DNA of 64,000 bases from Sapria himalayana (taxonomy: Eukaryota > Streptophyta > Magnoliopsida > Malpighiales > Rafflesiaceae): contig JAREIK010001332.1 of NCBI GenBank assembly GCA_029783825.1, positions 1,087,314 to 1,151,313 of the forward strand. The letters are read 5' to 3'. Both the position numbers and the translations under genes were made by a program. Positions within the stretch are counted from its first letter, which is position 1. Every line of letters starts with the position of its first letter. Below are positions 36,187 through 47,616 of this stretch, in pieces. The notes beneath the pieces are model-generated. The model ran no database searches and was not told the origin of the DNA. It saw only the letters and a list, made by a program, of their open reading frames with translations.

Positions 36187-36757
36187 TCATCAGCCACAAC
36201 ATCATGTTCAGTATCATATGAATTATCATCATCATCAATCAACTCCCCGTTTATCGCAATGGATGCGGCTGTAGTCCCAGTCCCAGTCCCAGCTCCAACA
36301 TGATCATGAATACTAAACCTCGAATCCTCTCAATCCTTCAAACAAGCCAATACCTCAACAATATTTGGACGTAATCTTGATCTCCTATTTGAAGTCACGT
36401 TCACTGCAACAGAAAAAGCAGATTCTAATGCTACGCTCGACACCGGAGGAGTTAGTAGATTTCGTGTCATCCTAGATAGCACGGGAAAAGTGGACTCATA
36501 TGATTTCCACAACTATAATATATCAAGATTTTTAGTATCAGAATGTAATAGGATTGAGCAGTAATCGGTATCTAAGTACCGAGAAAGCTCGCTCCTATGT
36601 GATGGTCCACTCCTACGTTTCTCACTTGCTAGCTGAATGAAAAAATTATCATATCCGAACAATCTATCAATGTTCGTAATCACAGTTTCACTACTATCAC
36701 TACCATACCTAATATCGTAGTATGTGAACAAGTCAGTCAACTTCTCGTGAATGAACC
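36187..36757 (-). pseudogene. hAT-E transposase C-terminal third
   Basis: The frame runs from FIHEKLTDLFTYYD through SHRSELSRYLDTDYCSIL to the dimerisation domain (LTPPVSSVALESAFS, then RSRLRPNIVEVLACLKD) and the acidic tail. It is close to hAT-A but has TAG replacing the Gln codon before the Trp pair (about 36510), TTG for the first Trp, and TGA for the Trp after CLKD (about 36327-36329). The conserved Glu is kept in ALES. Without the core it cannot be catalytic. Confidence 0.88.
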
Positions 36758-37383
36758 TGGATCGGGGGACCGCGGGTCGGGTCCAATCAGACCCGACCCG
36801 TGATCTTTTTTGCGGGAGGGGCGAAGTAAGGGGGACACCACACAGAACGAACCCGTGCCGGTGTGCCGTGCCACGGGTACCGAACCGTGCCGGGTCAGGC
36901 ACGGCACGGCTCGGCACGGCTCGGCTCATACCTTACCCGGTCACGGGATTTTCCCGTGCCAGGCCGGGCCGGGCCAGGCCGGCCCTATTGACACCTCTAA
37001 TGCTAATAGAGATATCGGGTTCATATGAATATTTAGTACATACTGAATATCTTTCAATATCAGCTAATGTCTTGTTTGCATCTGCAGACAAGGTTTTCAA
37101 ACCCGGCTCGGGGTATTGACTCGGGGAGGGGAGAGGGTCAGAGGTTCAACCGGGTCGAACCGGGGTTCAACCGGACGGATAGACCCGGTCTATATACAAA
37201 ATAAAAAATATATTTTTTCTTATATATAAAACTTAATTTTCATCGAACAATAAAATTAAAGAGATACATCCAATACATTTTAAAGAGATACGTCCAATAC
37301 ATATTAAATAGATACGTCCAATACATAATCAAGTTCATATTTCATATAATAATAAAATTAGATAGTTAGCAAGTTACATTAAA

Positions 37384-40057
37384 TTAGACATCACCATCTC
37401 CATCTCGAAGCACTAAAGGCAGATCACTTGAACATCCACTGCAAATATCACTAGTACCGAATATATCCACTCCTAAATCGTTGTCATAAATTTTTTTAAA
37501 AAATAATTCATTTAACTTAAAATAAATAAATACATATAACAAAATAAAATAACACACAAATTTTGAAAAATTATCTTGGGCGCCAACAATATTGAAAGTC
37601 TCAGTAAGCATAGGAACTGGATGATTCTGATTAATAATATTATTCACTTCTTCATAACCAAAATCAGGAATTTCTTCTTCAATAATCCAAAAGTCAGTAG
37701 TATCAATGCAATCAATATCCACAGGATCATAACTCTTGTTTTGGTAGTGAGTCCTTCAAAATAAAAAATAAAAAGATAAAAACATTTTTAAATTTATAAA
37801 ACAATAAATTAACAAGTGTCATTTAAGCATAGAGTTTTTAATTTACCTATACTTGAGTCGCAGGTTATAATTGACATAAACAAGATCATTTAGTCTTTTG
37901 TGCTCCAGTTTATTCATTCTCTTTGTGTGAATGCGATCAAATAAACTCTAATTTCTTTCATATCCAGATGATGAAGCTGTTTGGCTAAGAAGTCGTATAG
38001 CCAACTTTTGTAAAATACGAGCATCAGTCCCAAATAATCTCTACCATTCATCTACATGTAAAATAATTTCATAAACAGTTACAATTGTCATATAAAATCA
38101 AATCTAAATTAATTAGTAATATAAGCATAAAAATTACCAGGTTGAGGTGTTTTTGCGACAGTTAATGCTGATCGTCGGGCGAAACTCTATTGGCGCTCTC
38201 AATATATTCTAACTTCTTTCATTGCTTGGACGCTATCACTACAAATACTTTCTGTGTCAAGCAAATCAAGTAGGCTAGTAGTAGCTTCCGTTATGTCAAC
38301 AAAATTATTCGAATATAGAAATGCTGGATTGAGAAAATAAGCAGCTGCCTGGAGATTGCGTCGTAAATGCTTATCCCATCGATCATCAATAATTTTAATG
38401 TATGGCTGATAAAGATCCTTCTTATTCATGAAGGTCTCTTGTATAGCCAACCTTGCCCGAAGCATACCTTGTAAAATATAAACATAATACAAAAATATAA
38501 GAAATTCAATAATGAACATTAGTAATAAGTTAATAACCAAATTAACTCAAACTAAAAAAGTAATCAAGTATTTAACTATTTATAATAAAATAAATAATAC
38601 CTTCATAAATGTAACACAAAGAAGGTTTTTCATCGGAGTCTACAATACGTAAGAACTTCACAATTGGAGTAATAACCTTCACTATCATCAAGCACTCATC
38701 CCAAAACTTGCGATCTAAAACAATTGTAGAAGCAAGTCTCCCTTGTGTAGTTTCAGATAATTTATGCTCCTTAAAAAACTTGCTACTCACTAGTGATGTT
38801 AGATTATATATGTGTTCACATAGACTCTGCAGGGTGATAAAAGTTGTGACAAAATGAGTTATACCTGGACGCACAATCTCATTCCACCCATCAGACTTCC
38901 TCAACCATGATAATATGACACCATGATTGTACACAAACTTGGTTACATGAGAAGCTCTAGAAGCAAGTGAACTCACATGTGACATGCTACAAATATCCTT
39001 CAAAATTAAATTCAAACAATGAGCAGCACAAGGAGACCAATAAATATTACTATCATTCTCATGTAGCTTACTTCCAGCTAATTTATAAGCAGCTGCATTA
39101 TCAGTAACCATGTGCACCACATTAGATGGCCCAACCCATTCAACAACTTCAGAGAACATATGAAATAAAATGTTTGCATCTTTCACAGCATCAGAAACAT
39201 CAACAGATTTTACAAATACCAAACCAGCTGGACAATACACAAGAAAATTAATCAAAGTCTGCTGTCTTTGATTAGTCCAACCATCTGTCATAATTATGCA
39301 TCCATTATCCCTCCAATTACTCCGATAACTATTTATAAGAAAATTCAATTCTTGTTTGCATTCTTCTAACAAATTGACCCTCATATCATGATATGATGGT
39401 TCTCCAAAATCAGCACCAATACCAGCAATTGCTTTTACAGTAGGTTTAAAGTACGGAGAATTAATGGCATTAAAAGGAATGCATGCATCATAAAATCATT
39501 TAGCAAGAGCTATATTAGCTCTATGCTTTGCACTCTTACTAGAAAATGCAGACTTGATGGATGGTTGAGAAGTGGTACTTTCTACCGTCTTCTCTTTCTC
39601 TTTTTTCTTCTCCTCTTTTTCTTTTTCTTTATCTTGTTCTCTTGTCCTCTTTTGACTCCGTTGCTTATATGCTTCTTCTTCATCTTCAGACGCCTCTTGC
39701 TCTTGTATTTGCACTTCCTCCTCTTCAACATCATCAAATGCATCATTAAGTATCTCCTTAAGGGCCTTCTTTTTTAATTCTCTTTGTTTAAGATAATCAC
39801 GAATTTCAATCCGCACCTCATTTGGAACACTTCTACAGGATGATATTTGCCCGAGAATGCAAACCAGATGATATTTCATTCTATTGATCCCTCCACCTTT
39901 AAAGGATTTTGCACAATACATGCAAGTGTAGGTAGTCTTTCTATTTGGACCTCGAGTCTCAGAGAAGTGACCCCACGCTGGATCACTATTGCCACGAATG
40001 TTTTGTGTAGAAGCTACAGACGGTATCTCTAGAAGATTGAGAATTCATATTGGTCAT
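37384..40057 (-). pseudogene. hAT2 transposase (BED, DUF659, hAT dimerisation), several lesions
   Basis: Minus strand. After a probable ATG at 40057 an extra base near 40020 shifts the frame. A BED finger follows (WGHF, CMYC, then MKYHL) with a Lys/Glu-rich linker. TGA at 39496-39498 replaces the Trp of the usual AKWFYDACIPFN. 39384-38572 has the DUF659 core (MTDGWTNQRQQ; VTDNAAAYKLAG; CAAHCLNLIL). An intron at 38468-38600 (GT to AG) splices to MLRARLAIQETF. Stops follow at VRIY and in EW-stop and ERN-stop, the last two at Trp positions of the dimerisation domain (LQKLAIRLLSQTASSSG; HKRLNDLVYV, about 38055-37860). Last exons end in an acidic tail at 37384. Usual family size is about 700 residues. 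Confidence 0.9.
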
Positions 40058-41188
40058 TCCTATAACAACACACAAAGCCATAATGTCCAAATTAGGGACC
40101 AAATAAAAACTATAATGTTCTTTATGTCCAAATTAAATTAGGACAGCAAAGCCTAATGCTAATAAAATTATATAAACAAAACAAAGCAAAAAGAAAATGG
40201 AACTCAAAAGAAATAAATAAGTTCAACAAAGCAAAGTAATTTTAATTGATTACATATAGTGAATTAGCTATGTGAATTGTGAGCATCATGAAAGGTTTGT
40301 CCTAGTATGTAACAATTATTAAAAAAAAAAAACAGCACGCTTATTGGAAGAAGAAAGTAACAAACCCATACAAATGCCGTGAGTTCAACCATGATGATTA
40401 GTGATTAATTATATCTTGATTATGAAAGAAATTATCTAGAAAAAGTAGAGTGACTCTTTTAAGGAACTGTCAAAATCGATATCAAACATTTTCAATGCAG
40501 TTTACATATCAAAATGGCTTCAGAAAAAGCAATAATCATATTCAACATCAGACCCTACTTCTGCAATGATCTACTCATATTTAACTTGAGGGTTGAGCAG
40601 CATTACGTGATGAAAATGAACACTCCACAGACATGGATCTTTTATTAAAATTGTTTAGTTAGCATATAACTTTACATTGACAGATTATAATTTATTCGAA
40701 TAACAAGTATGGGGGGTGGGTTCTAATGTTTATCGTTAATATCTGGTTTGTTACCAAAACAATTACCAGGTCACTCAGTCAAGGTATGATGATAATGACT
40801 TAAGGAACAACAAGGCTTAATTAATAAGATGTTAGTGCTCTTTCCAGTATCTCATGCTTGTAAGGCTTTCTTGTCTCCATCGTCCTGTGAGACCTGCTGC
40901 TGCTTATCTGCTACCATGGAATCATGTTGCTCTAAGTACTCTTTGCTATTCATCTCGGTTAATCTGCATCACTTAATATTAATAGCATCACACTTTTGAG
41001 TTACAGAAACAAAAGTTATCACAGTCAATTTAATTTCGAAACTTATTCAAATTTTAGAATATTCAAAAAATGCTAATTTTCTGATTGGTTTTGGATATCT
41101 AAGGAAAATTTTGTTTGCATTCTCTCTTTTCTTTCTCCAGGACCAGGAGCGTGCTTTTTTTTCTTTTAACTTCAGTCAACCTTAGACC

Positions 41189-41650
41189 CTAAATCGATGG
41201 ACCTTGTACCCTCAACCGATGTATCCCCATTTGGAACCTTTTAATATGAACAAGAATAACTGCATAAATTTCTGACCTTAAGATAGAACTCGACTTAGAT
41301 GGATTGAATTGGGAAGAACGGAATCTGATATATACTGCGGTGGAATAGACGGAGGAGAAGCGCAGCGGTGGAACAGACAGAGGAGAGGCGCAGAGGAGAG
41401 GAGCGGTGGTGGAACAGAGGATAGCTGCGACAGTCGCACGGAGCAGAGATTGGCTGCGGCGGTGGCGTGATTGGCGGCGATGGTGGACGGTGGCGTGATT
41501 GGCATTAGGGTTAGGGCTAACTGCTGCTGCTTGCTGCTCGACAAGGGAGGAAAACCGAAAACCAAAAGGCAAAAACGAAAACTTTTCCAAATTTCATATT
41601 TTTTGATTTTTATTTATTAATTAAAAAAATCAATTAAAAACAAAAGTGAG
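41189..41650 (-). other. GC-richer leader of hAT2
   Basis: Between the right terminus of hAT2 and its transposase lies a GC-richer block unlike the AT-rich surroundings. On the minus strand it holds an open frame of 133 codons rich in Ser, Ala and Arg with no recognisable domain. It could be a non-coding first exon of the transposase or a captured host 5' exon. I cannot tell which from the sequence alone. Confidence 0.4.
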
Positions 41651-41818
41651 AACCGGCTAACCCGGAACCGGGTCATCCGGGTTGCTGGTTCTACCAGCGG
41701 GCGCCCGGGTTTATCCCGGGTTTTGCAATTCATCGGGTTTTCCGGTTGGACCGGACCGGTCCCGGTCCTTGGTTTTTCCCGTAGGGCCGGCCGGGCCGGT
41801 CTGGTTTTAACAACATTG

Positions 41819-42754
41819 TCTGCAGACAAATATTTCCTATGCATAAAACCTACGATGTCCCACAATTACTTATCTTTACTGTGCCATAATACTAAGTGTC
41901 CAGGTTGTAAAGAAGTCGATGTGCGGGGTTATATGGAATGACGCTCCTGAATTAATTAATCAACCATCATTCTAAGATATAATATTAGTGAAATTATCAT
42001 TGCTAACTAATATTAAGTTATTTTCTGAGTTGACATTGGTCTCTCCTTTGGGTCTGTCTTTTCACGCGTTGTTATAGTTTTTTTCAAGAATAACAGTCAT
42101 TTTTCATGGTTCCAACTTGTTACAATAATAATATTTAATTATTTTTCTATTTTTTGACTTACATTTGAAAGAATTAGTTCTTCTATCAGACTGTGTGTGC
42201 CTTGTAGTGCTCCAATAATGTCTCTCAGAAATGTGAATTGCATGAGAAGCTCATGCAATTCACTGTTTGTTTAAAACAATGTACATTTTATTTTTCTAAG
42301 ATATAATATCTCTTCTTGCTTCTTTAGAGAATAAATTCTTTAAAACAATGTACATTGATATAACATCTTCAGATAGTGAAATGCTCAGGTAAACTATAAA
42401 GTTATCCTAACTATCCGAAAGTGAGCTCAACATTAGATACACTAATAGTTCATCTTTCAAGACTATTTTAATGAATTAAAGCTGATTTATTAGTTCTTGA
42501 AAGATGTTAATCTGAGTCAATATTAGATTACTAACTTCGAACAGCAAGTTAACTAGATATTTAATGATTAATATTTTATTTTTAAACATATAAATTTTAA
42601 ATATATATTCTAGCTTCTCCCATAGTTTGTTTTCCTTTATTTCTTCAACATATTAATAAATATCACTACTCATTTATTGGCGAATTGTTGAGGTAACTCT
42701 AAAATATAGGTTTTCCCATTTTTTTATTCATTTTTTTAAGTTTTTCTTTCTTAA
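41819..42754 (-). pseudogene. Copia-2 gag and protease remnant
   Basis: The minus strand shows a UBN2-type Gag: WEKLEYIFKIYMFKNK, then VNLLFEVSNLI and LMLSSLSDS-stop-DNFIV, and EARR (about 42620-42300). The Trp after DS is a stop. The protease signature follows as SGASFHITPHIDFFTT (about 41965-41915) with GTVKISNCGTS up to the hAT2 insertion. It resumes beyond hAT2 at 37088-37000 (LKDIQYV, then IHMNPIS). This fixes the orientation and continuity of Copia-2 across hAT2 and hAT-E. Confidence 0.82.
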
Positions 42755-42785
42755 TCAATGAATCATACAACTTTTTTTTTTTTTT

Positions 42786-43706
42786 AAAGGATATTTTATT
42801 ATTAATTATCACCCTCACTTTTGGCGGGGGAATACTATTTTTACAAACTAGTTCTACCCTTATCCCTTTTACACCCACTTTAAAACCTAATCTAGAAATT
42901 CTAGATTAAAAAGTAAATTTCATATCCTTCTACTAACGGTCTCTTGGCCGATCAATGACAGTCAAGAAAATAATTCAAATAATGTGTAAGTAAGAGCAGC
43001 CTCTTGACTTTTATGGGTAGAGAATCAGAACTGAGTGCGACAGCTCCCATGAGATAAACTCGGTACTGATGATAAGTCTAATCAATGCACTTGCTCATCC
43101 GTAACTGCAGAAATAATTCACAGAACTAGCCATATCCTTCTCTCTTAGCCGAATCAATGCAGAATACTGATTCCTTCCCGCTTTGTCCAATCTGCTTGGC
43201 ACCTCTGCTAGTTCTGTGAGACCTCCTTATTACAGCTTGACTTAACCTGAAAAGAAAACCAACTAAAAAGAGGCCTACCAAGCAATAAAAAATTACAAAC
43301 TCTCTCCTTATTCAACTTCCCTCAGATTCTCTAATCCCCCTGCCGGTCTGATAAGTCTCTAGGTTAATCAATGCACTTGTTCATCTGTAACCGCAGTAAC
43401 TACGAGATAGATTACAGCCGTAGTTGACATTATTGCACATAACTATCCTTTCTAACTTTGTCCAGGCTACTTTGTTTTAGTTAAACCTTTGCAAGGGCCT
43501 TGCTAAAGCTTAACTTAGCCTGAGAAATCCAACCAAAGCAAAACTAAATAATAAAATTACAAATTACTTCTTATCCGGCTTCCCTCGAAGCAGGGAAGCT
43601 ATCTCTTTCTACTTTTATCTCCTGCCAACTGCAAAGAACACTAAAAAATTTATTAGTCAGCCCTTTAACGGGCTTAAAACAAAAACCTCCCCTCCTCCCT
43701 CCATTT
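42786..43706 (-). other. LINE 3' untranslated region with an internal duplication
   Basis: No reading frame. The word ATAAGTCT near 43072 and 43351, then AATCAATGCACTTG, a TCATC(C/T)GTAAC(T/C)GCAG word and later TACAAA(C/T)T, recur with a spacing of about 281 bp. This gives two diverged copies of a 250-280 bp segment before the poly(A) tail. Confidence 0.75.
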
Positions 43707-46700
43707 TCAAATTAATTCATGTTTTTTTTGAAGCCTAATATATGGAAATGCAATTTTATTTAATCTTATTAATCCTTTAAATTTTCCAGGCATATTCTCC
43801 CCTCTAAATTCTTGTGATCCTTTTTTCATTCCTTCTTCCGCTAATCTATCTGCAATCATGTTTGCTTCCCTATAAATATGCTTAATTTCACCTTTTATTT
43901 CTCTTAGAATGCTTCTAATGTTATTAATCTCTTCTTCAAATTGCCATAAATATATCTTTCCCTGTACTAGGTCCACTAATATTTTTGAATCCACCTGTGC
44001 TTGAACCTTTTGGTAGTTATTAGATTTACAAATTTGCAACCCCTTTTGTAGGGCTATAATTTCTGCTTGCAAGGCAGAAGATGCTATATCTCTTGATGTG
44101 AACGCTTTCAGTACCTCGCCTTCCGCATTTCTTATTAAACCTCCTCCACCAGCTTCTCCCATTTCTCTTTTAAAGCTTCCATCAGTATTTAGTGTTAGAC
44201 TGCCCTGCTCATGTTTATTCCAGTTAACTATTTTCATAATTGACATTTTTCTTGCTATTGTTGCGAGGTGTCATTCTTTTATTCTATCTTCCTCTTTTTT
44301 TTTGTTTTCCACTTTTATTGGATTACAAGCCGTAATAAAAGCACTCTCTTTTTTTATTTCTTCCAAAATGACATTATGTTCCATTTTTACATTATCATAT
44401 CTACTTATGTTTCTAGCTTTCCATATGCACCATAACACTATATGCGGAATATAACTTCTAATTCATTTTAAGATATTATTCTTTGTTTGTTTTTCTGACC
44501 AGTTTTCTAGCCTATTTCTTAAATTAACTGTACTTCTTTCGATATTAGCTTCAATTTCTAGTTTATTCCACACTTTTATAGCTATTTTACCCTTAGAAAA
44601 TAGGTGATCTGAGCTCTCTATGTCTTGATGGCAACATTCACATCTTGATGCTAGTTTTATGCCCTTTTTTTGAATGTTCGCATCTAGGGGAACAATGTTT
44701 TACATGATTTTCCATGATAAAACATTAACTTTTTGAGGCAAATCTTTTTTCCAGAGTAATTTAAATTGTAAGGGTTTTCTGCTTCTTACTAGTTCCTTGG
44801 CACATTTTAATGTAAAATTTCCGTTTGGATTTAAAGTCCATTTCCACCCACTTTTCGTTAGTATTGAATGCTTTTCCACGCTGCTTTGTTGTTCGCGCAT
44901 CATTTTCCAGCTTCTAGACGCTTTTTTTATGTTTTTAAAAGCATTGTTTCCTAACCCATATTTAGCTTTTACAAATGCCGTCCAGATATTTTTATCTGAT
45001 TTTATTTCCCACCAATTCTTACATGCCCACGCTTTGGATATATCTTTTAGGCTAATCAAATCTAATCCTCCCTCCTCTTTTGGATAACATAAATCTCTCT
45101 ATTTTTTCCAGTGCAGCTTATTCTTCCCTTCTCTTTTACCCCATAAAAAATTAGTCATTTCTCTTTCTAGTTTTTTAATGGTTATATTTGGCGGTTGTGC
45201 CATCATTAGTATATGTATTAATGAACTATGTAGCACATGGGTAATTAGTGTGATTCTTCCTGCCATGTTTAATAAGTTTTCTTTCCAGCCGGCAATTTTA
45301 TTCTTTATTTTATCTAGTAAAAATGTAAAATATTCCTCTTTTACTCTTCCTTCATAAATTGGGCATCCCAAATACATTAGTGCTCCTTTACACTGTGCAA
45401 AACCTGTGACCCTTTTAATTTTGAGGGCAATGTTTTCTGGTGTTTTGGCTGCTATCAGAAATTGACATTTATTCTTATTAAGCTTTTGACCTGTTTCTTC
45501 TTCTAGTATTTGTATAAGCTCCATCAAGTTTTCCATTGATTTGCTGCTGGCATTTATAAATATGATCACGTCATTAGCGTATGCCAAGCAGCATATTAAT
45601 GGCGTATCTTTGGGCTGTTTGTAGGCTAAGATGTTGCCATTTCTAACTTTCTCTTTTAAGTTTACTATAAAAAGATCTAGATAAATATTAAACAAAGAAG
45701 GGGACAATGGGTCCCTTTGCCTGAGACCTCTGGTTGGTTTAAATTCTTCACCTTCCTGGCCATTTATAAGAATTTTAATCCAAGTACTAGATATACATCT
45801 ATATATAATATCTATCCAAAATTCTGAAAACCTCATTTTTCTCATTATATAGCAAAGTATATTTCATTCTACTTTATCAAATGCCTTTGCTAGATCTAGT
45901 TTCATGATTACATTATGACCCCTGACCTTAGTCCCTATATCTCTTATCATTTCCGATGTTAAATTGATGTTTTCAGTTATTAGCCTATTTTTAACAAAAC
46001 CTGCTTGTTCCGGCTCTATTATGTTTGGTAATATTTTGCTCAATCGTTCCTGTAACAATTTGGCTAATATTTTATATATAGTATTACATAAACTGATTGG
46101 CCTGTAATCTTCTCCTTTTTGAGGATTTGTTTTCTCAGGTATCAAAACTATGTATGAGCTGGACCATGTTTTTGAGATTTCCGCACCCGCGAATATCCAG
46201 TTGATAGCTTCTATAACATCTTTTTTGATTATATTTCAGCTTCGCTGGAAAAATACATTATTCCAGCCGTCTGGTCCTGCTGCACTATCTTTATTTGCAT
46301 TAAAAACTGCATTCTTCACTTCTTCTTCCGTAGGAAATTCTGCTAGCATTTTGTTATCTTCTTGCGTGACTTTTCTTTTAATTTTCTCCATTAGTGTGTA
46401 ATTTCTATTTGTATTTATTTTGCTTAAATGTTTTTTAAAATATTCTTCTAATTCAATTTTAATATCTTCCTCCTTTTCAACCCACTCTCCGTTAGCTTTT
46501 TTAAGACCTTTTATTCCTAATCTTTGCGACTTAATTTTTGCCATTGTATAGAAAAATTTCGTATTTTTATCTTCATCCTTCAACCATTTAACTTTCGCTC
46601 ACTGTTTCCAGTAAATTTCTTCCAAGTGCATTCTTAGTTTTAATTCAGCTTTAGCTTTATTAACTTCTGTTCTGATTTTTTTATTTTGTATATTTTCATA

Positions 46701-47616
46701 TTCTTTCTCTGTTGTTATGGCTCTCTGCTCTGCCTCTTGAATTTTCATAGCCACATTGCCAAACACTTCTTTATTCCATTTATTAAGAGCAGATCGTAAT
46801 GCTCTCAGTTTTTGACCCAATCTCTGCATGGGGTTACCCGGAATCAGTTTTTCCCATGTATTTTTAACTATAGACTCAAAATTCTTGTGTAAGCCCCACA
46901 TATTTTGGTATATGAAGGCCTTCTGGCTTACCTTCTTTTTTCGAAGACTTACCAGGAGCGGGCTGTGATCTGAGCAAGTTCTGCTTAAATGCTGTACTTT
47001 AACTTCCCCCATAACATCTAACCATTTTGTATTAAGTTACACTCTATCAAGTCTAGACCAGATCATTTTCTTATTCTTCCAGTTATTACACCAAGTGTAA
47101 TTTGTACCTAGGTATTCAACCTCCATTAAACTTGCATTTGCAATAGCCTCATTGAATTGAGTCATTGCTCCTGGATTTGGTGTCCTGCTTCCCTTCTTTT
47201 CCGATGAGCTTCTAATTGTGTTGAAATCTCCTCCTATAATCCATGGGGATTTCGTGAGTGCTATTTTTCCTCATTTCCTGCCAGAGCGTTTTCTTTTTTT
47301 CTTTTACATTGCTAGCATAAACCGCTGAAAAAATAATCTCTGGTTGTTTAGCCATTTTAAAGTTTATTATTTGATCATTTTCTAATAAAATTTCAATGTC
47401 TATGGGGCTATTCCACATAATTCATAATTTACTATTGTGATTCGAGAAGGCCTTTTGCATGCCTATCCTCATCCTGTATTTCTCTATCTGATCTTTAGTT
47501 ACCATTGGTTCAGCTAAAATTAATATTTTTAATTTATATATTTTAATTAAATTTCTAATTCTGTTTATTGTAGGAGCGTTCGCTACTCCTCTTATATTCC
47601 AATATAAACTGTTCAT
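43707..47616 (-). pseudogene. LINE ORF2: endonuclease, reverse transcriptase, RNase H
   Basis: About 1300 codons. N-terminus: APE-type endonuclease (WNIRG, LAEP, IIGGDFN, SDHSPLL). Then RT (PEKTNPQKGEDYRPISL; KLDLAKAFDKVE; RGLRQRDPLSP; YAND at 45570-45581; YLGCPI), a zf-RVT-like region, and an RNase H domain (NTDGSF, QAEIIALQKGL, VDSK, REANMIAD, 44246-43707). One extra base in the T run 47264-47268 shifts the frame; downstream pieces share one frame. Stops lie near 47422, 47035, 46599, 46236, 45864, 45099, 44700, 44464 and 44265. Several replace an expected Trp. The YADD motif is YAND, so the catalytic Asp is lost. RNase H at this position is known in one plant L1 lineage. Confidence 0.93.

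Larger units (their letters stand above)
35081..36999 (-). mobile_element. hAT-E: internally deleted hAT copy in Copia-2
   Basis: Left end TAGAGGTGTCAAAC, right end CTATTGACACCTCTA. Flanking 8-mers TTGCCAAT (35073-35080) and ATGCTAAT (37000-37007) match at 6 of 8. The minus-strand 5' end (36999 to about 36760) is ordinary subterminal DNA with the family hairpin at 36772-36801. It is joined directly to the last third of the transposase gene. Leader, BED finger and most of the catalytic core are missing, a classic Ds-type deletion. A MITE (35731-36178) sits in its 3' coding end. Confidence 0.82.
37089..41818 (-). mobile_element. hAT2: full-length hAT transposon of a different lineage
   Basis: Left end CAAGGTTTTCAAACCCGG pairs with the right end (reverse complement CAATGTTGTTAAAACC). 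A perfect 8-bp duplication TCTGCAGA flanks it (37081-37088 and 41819-41826). Both ends are rich in CCGGGT/GGTTCAACCGG words. The transposase is on the minus strand with introns. Length 4730 bp. It interrupts the Copia-2 protease; protease sequence reads across once the element and one duplication are ignored. No short derivatives of this TIR type were seen in the window. Confidence 0.94.

Noticed and set aside
39523..39777. Plus-strand hydrophobic frame resembling a membrane protein
   Set aside because: It is the antisense of the Lys/Glu-rich linker of the hAT2 transposase (AAG/GAG read as Leu/Phe).
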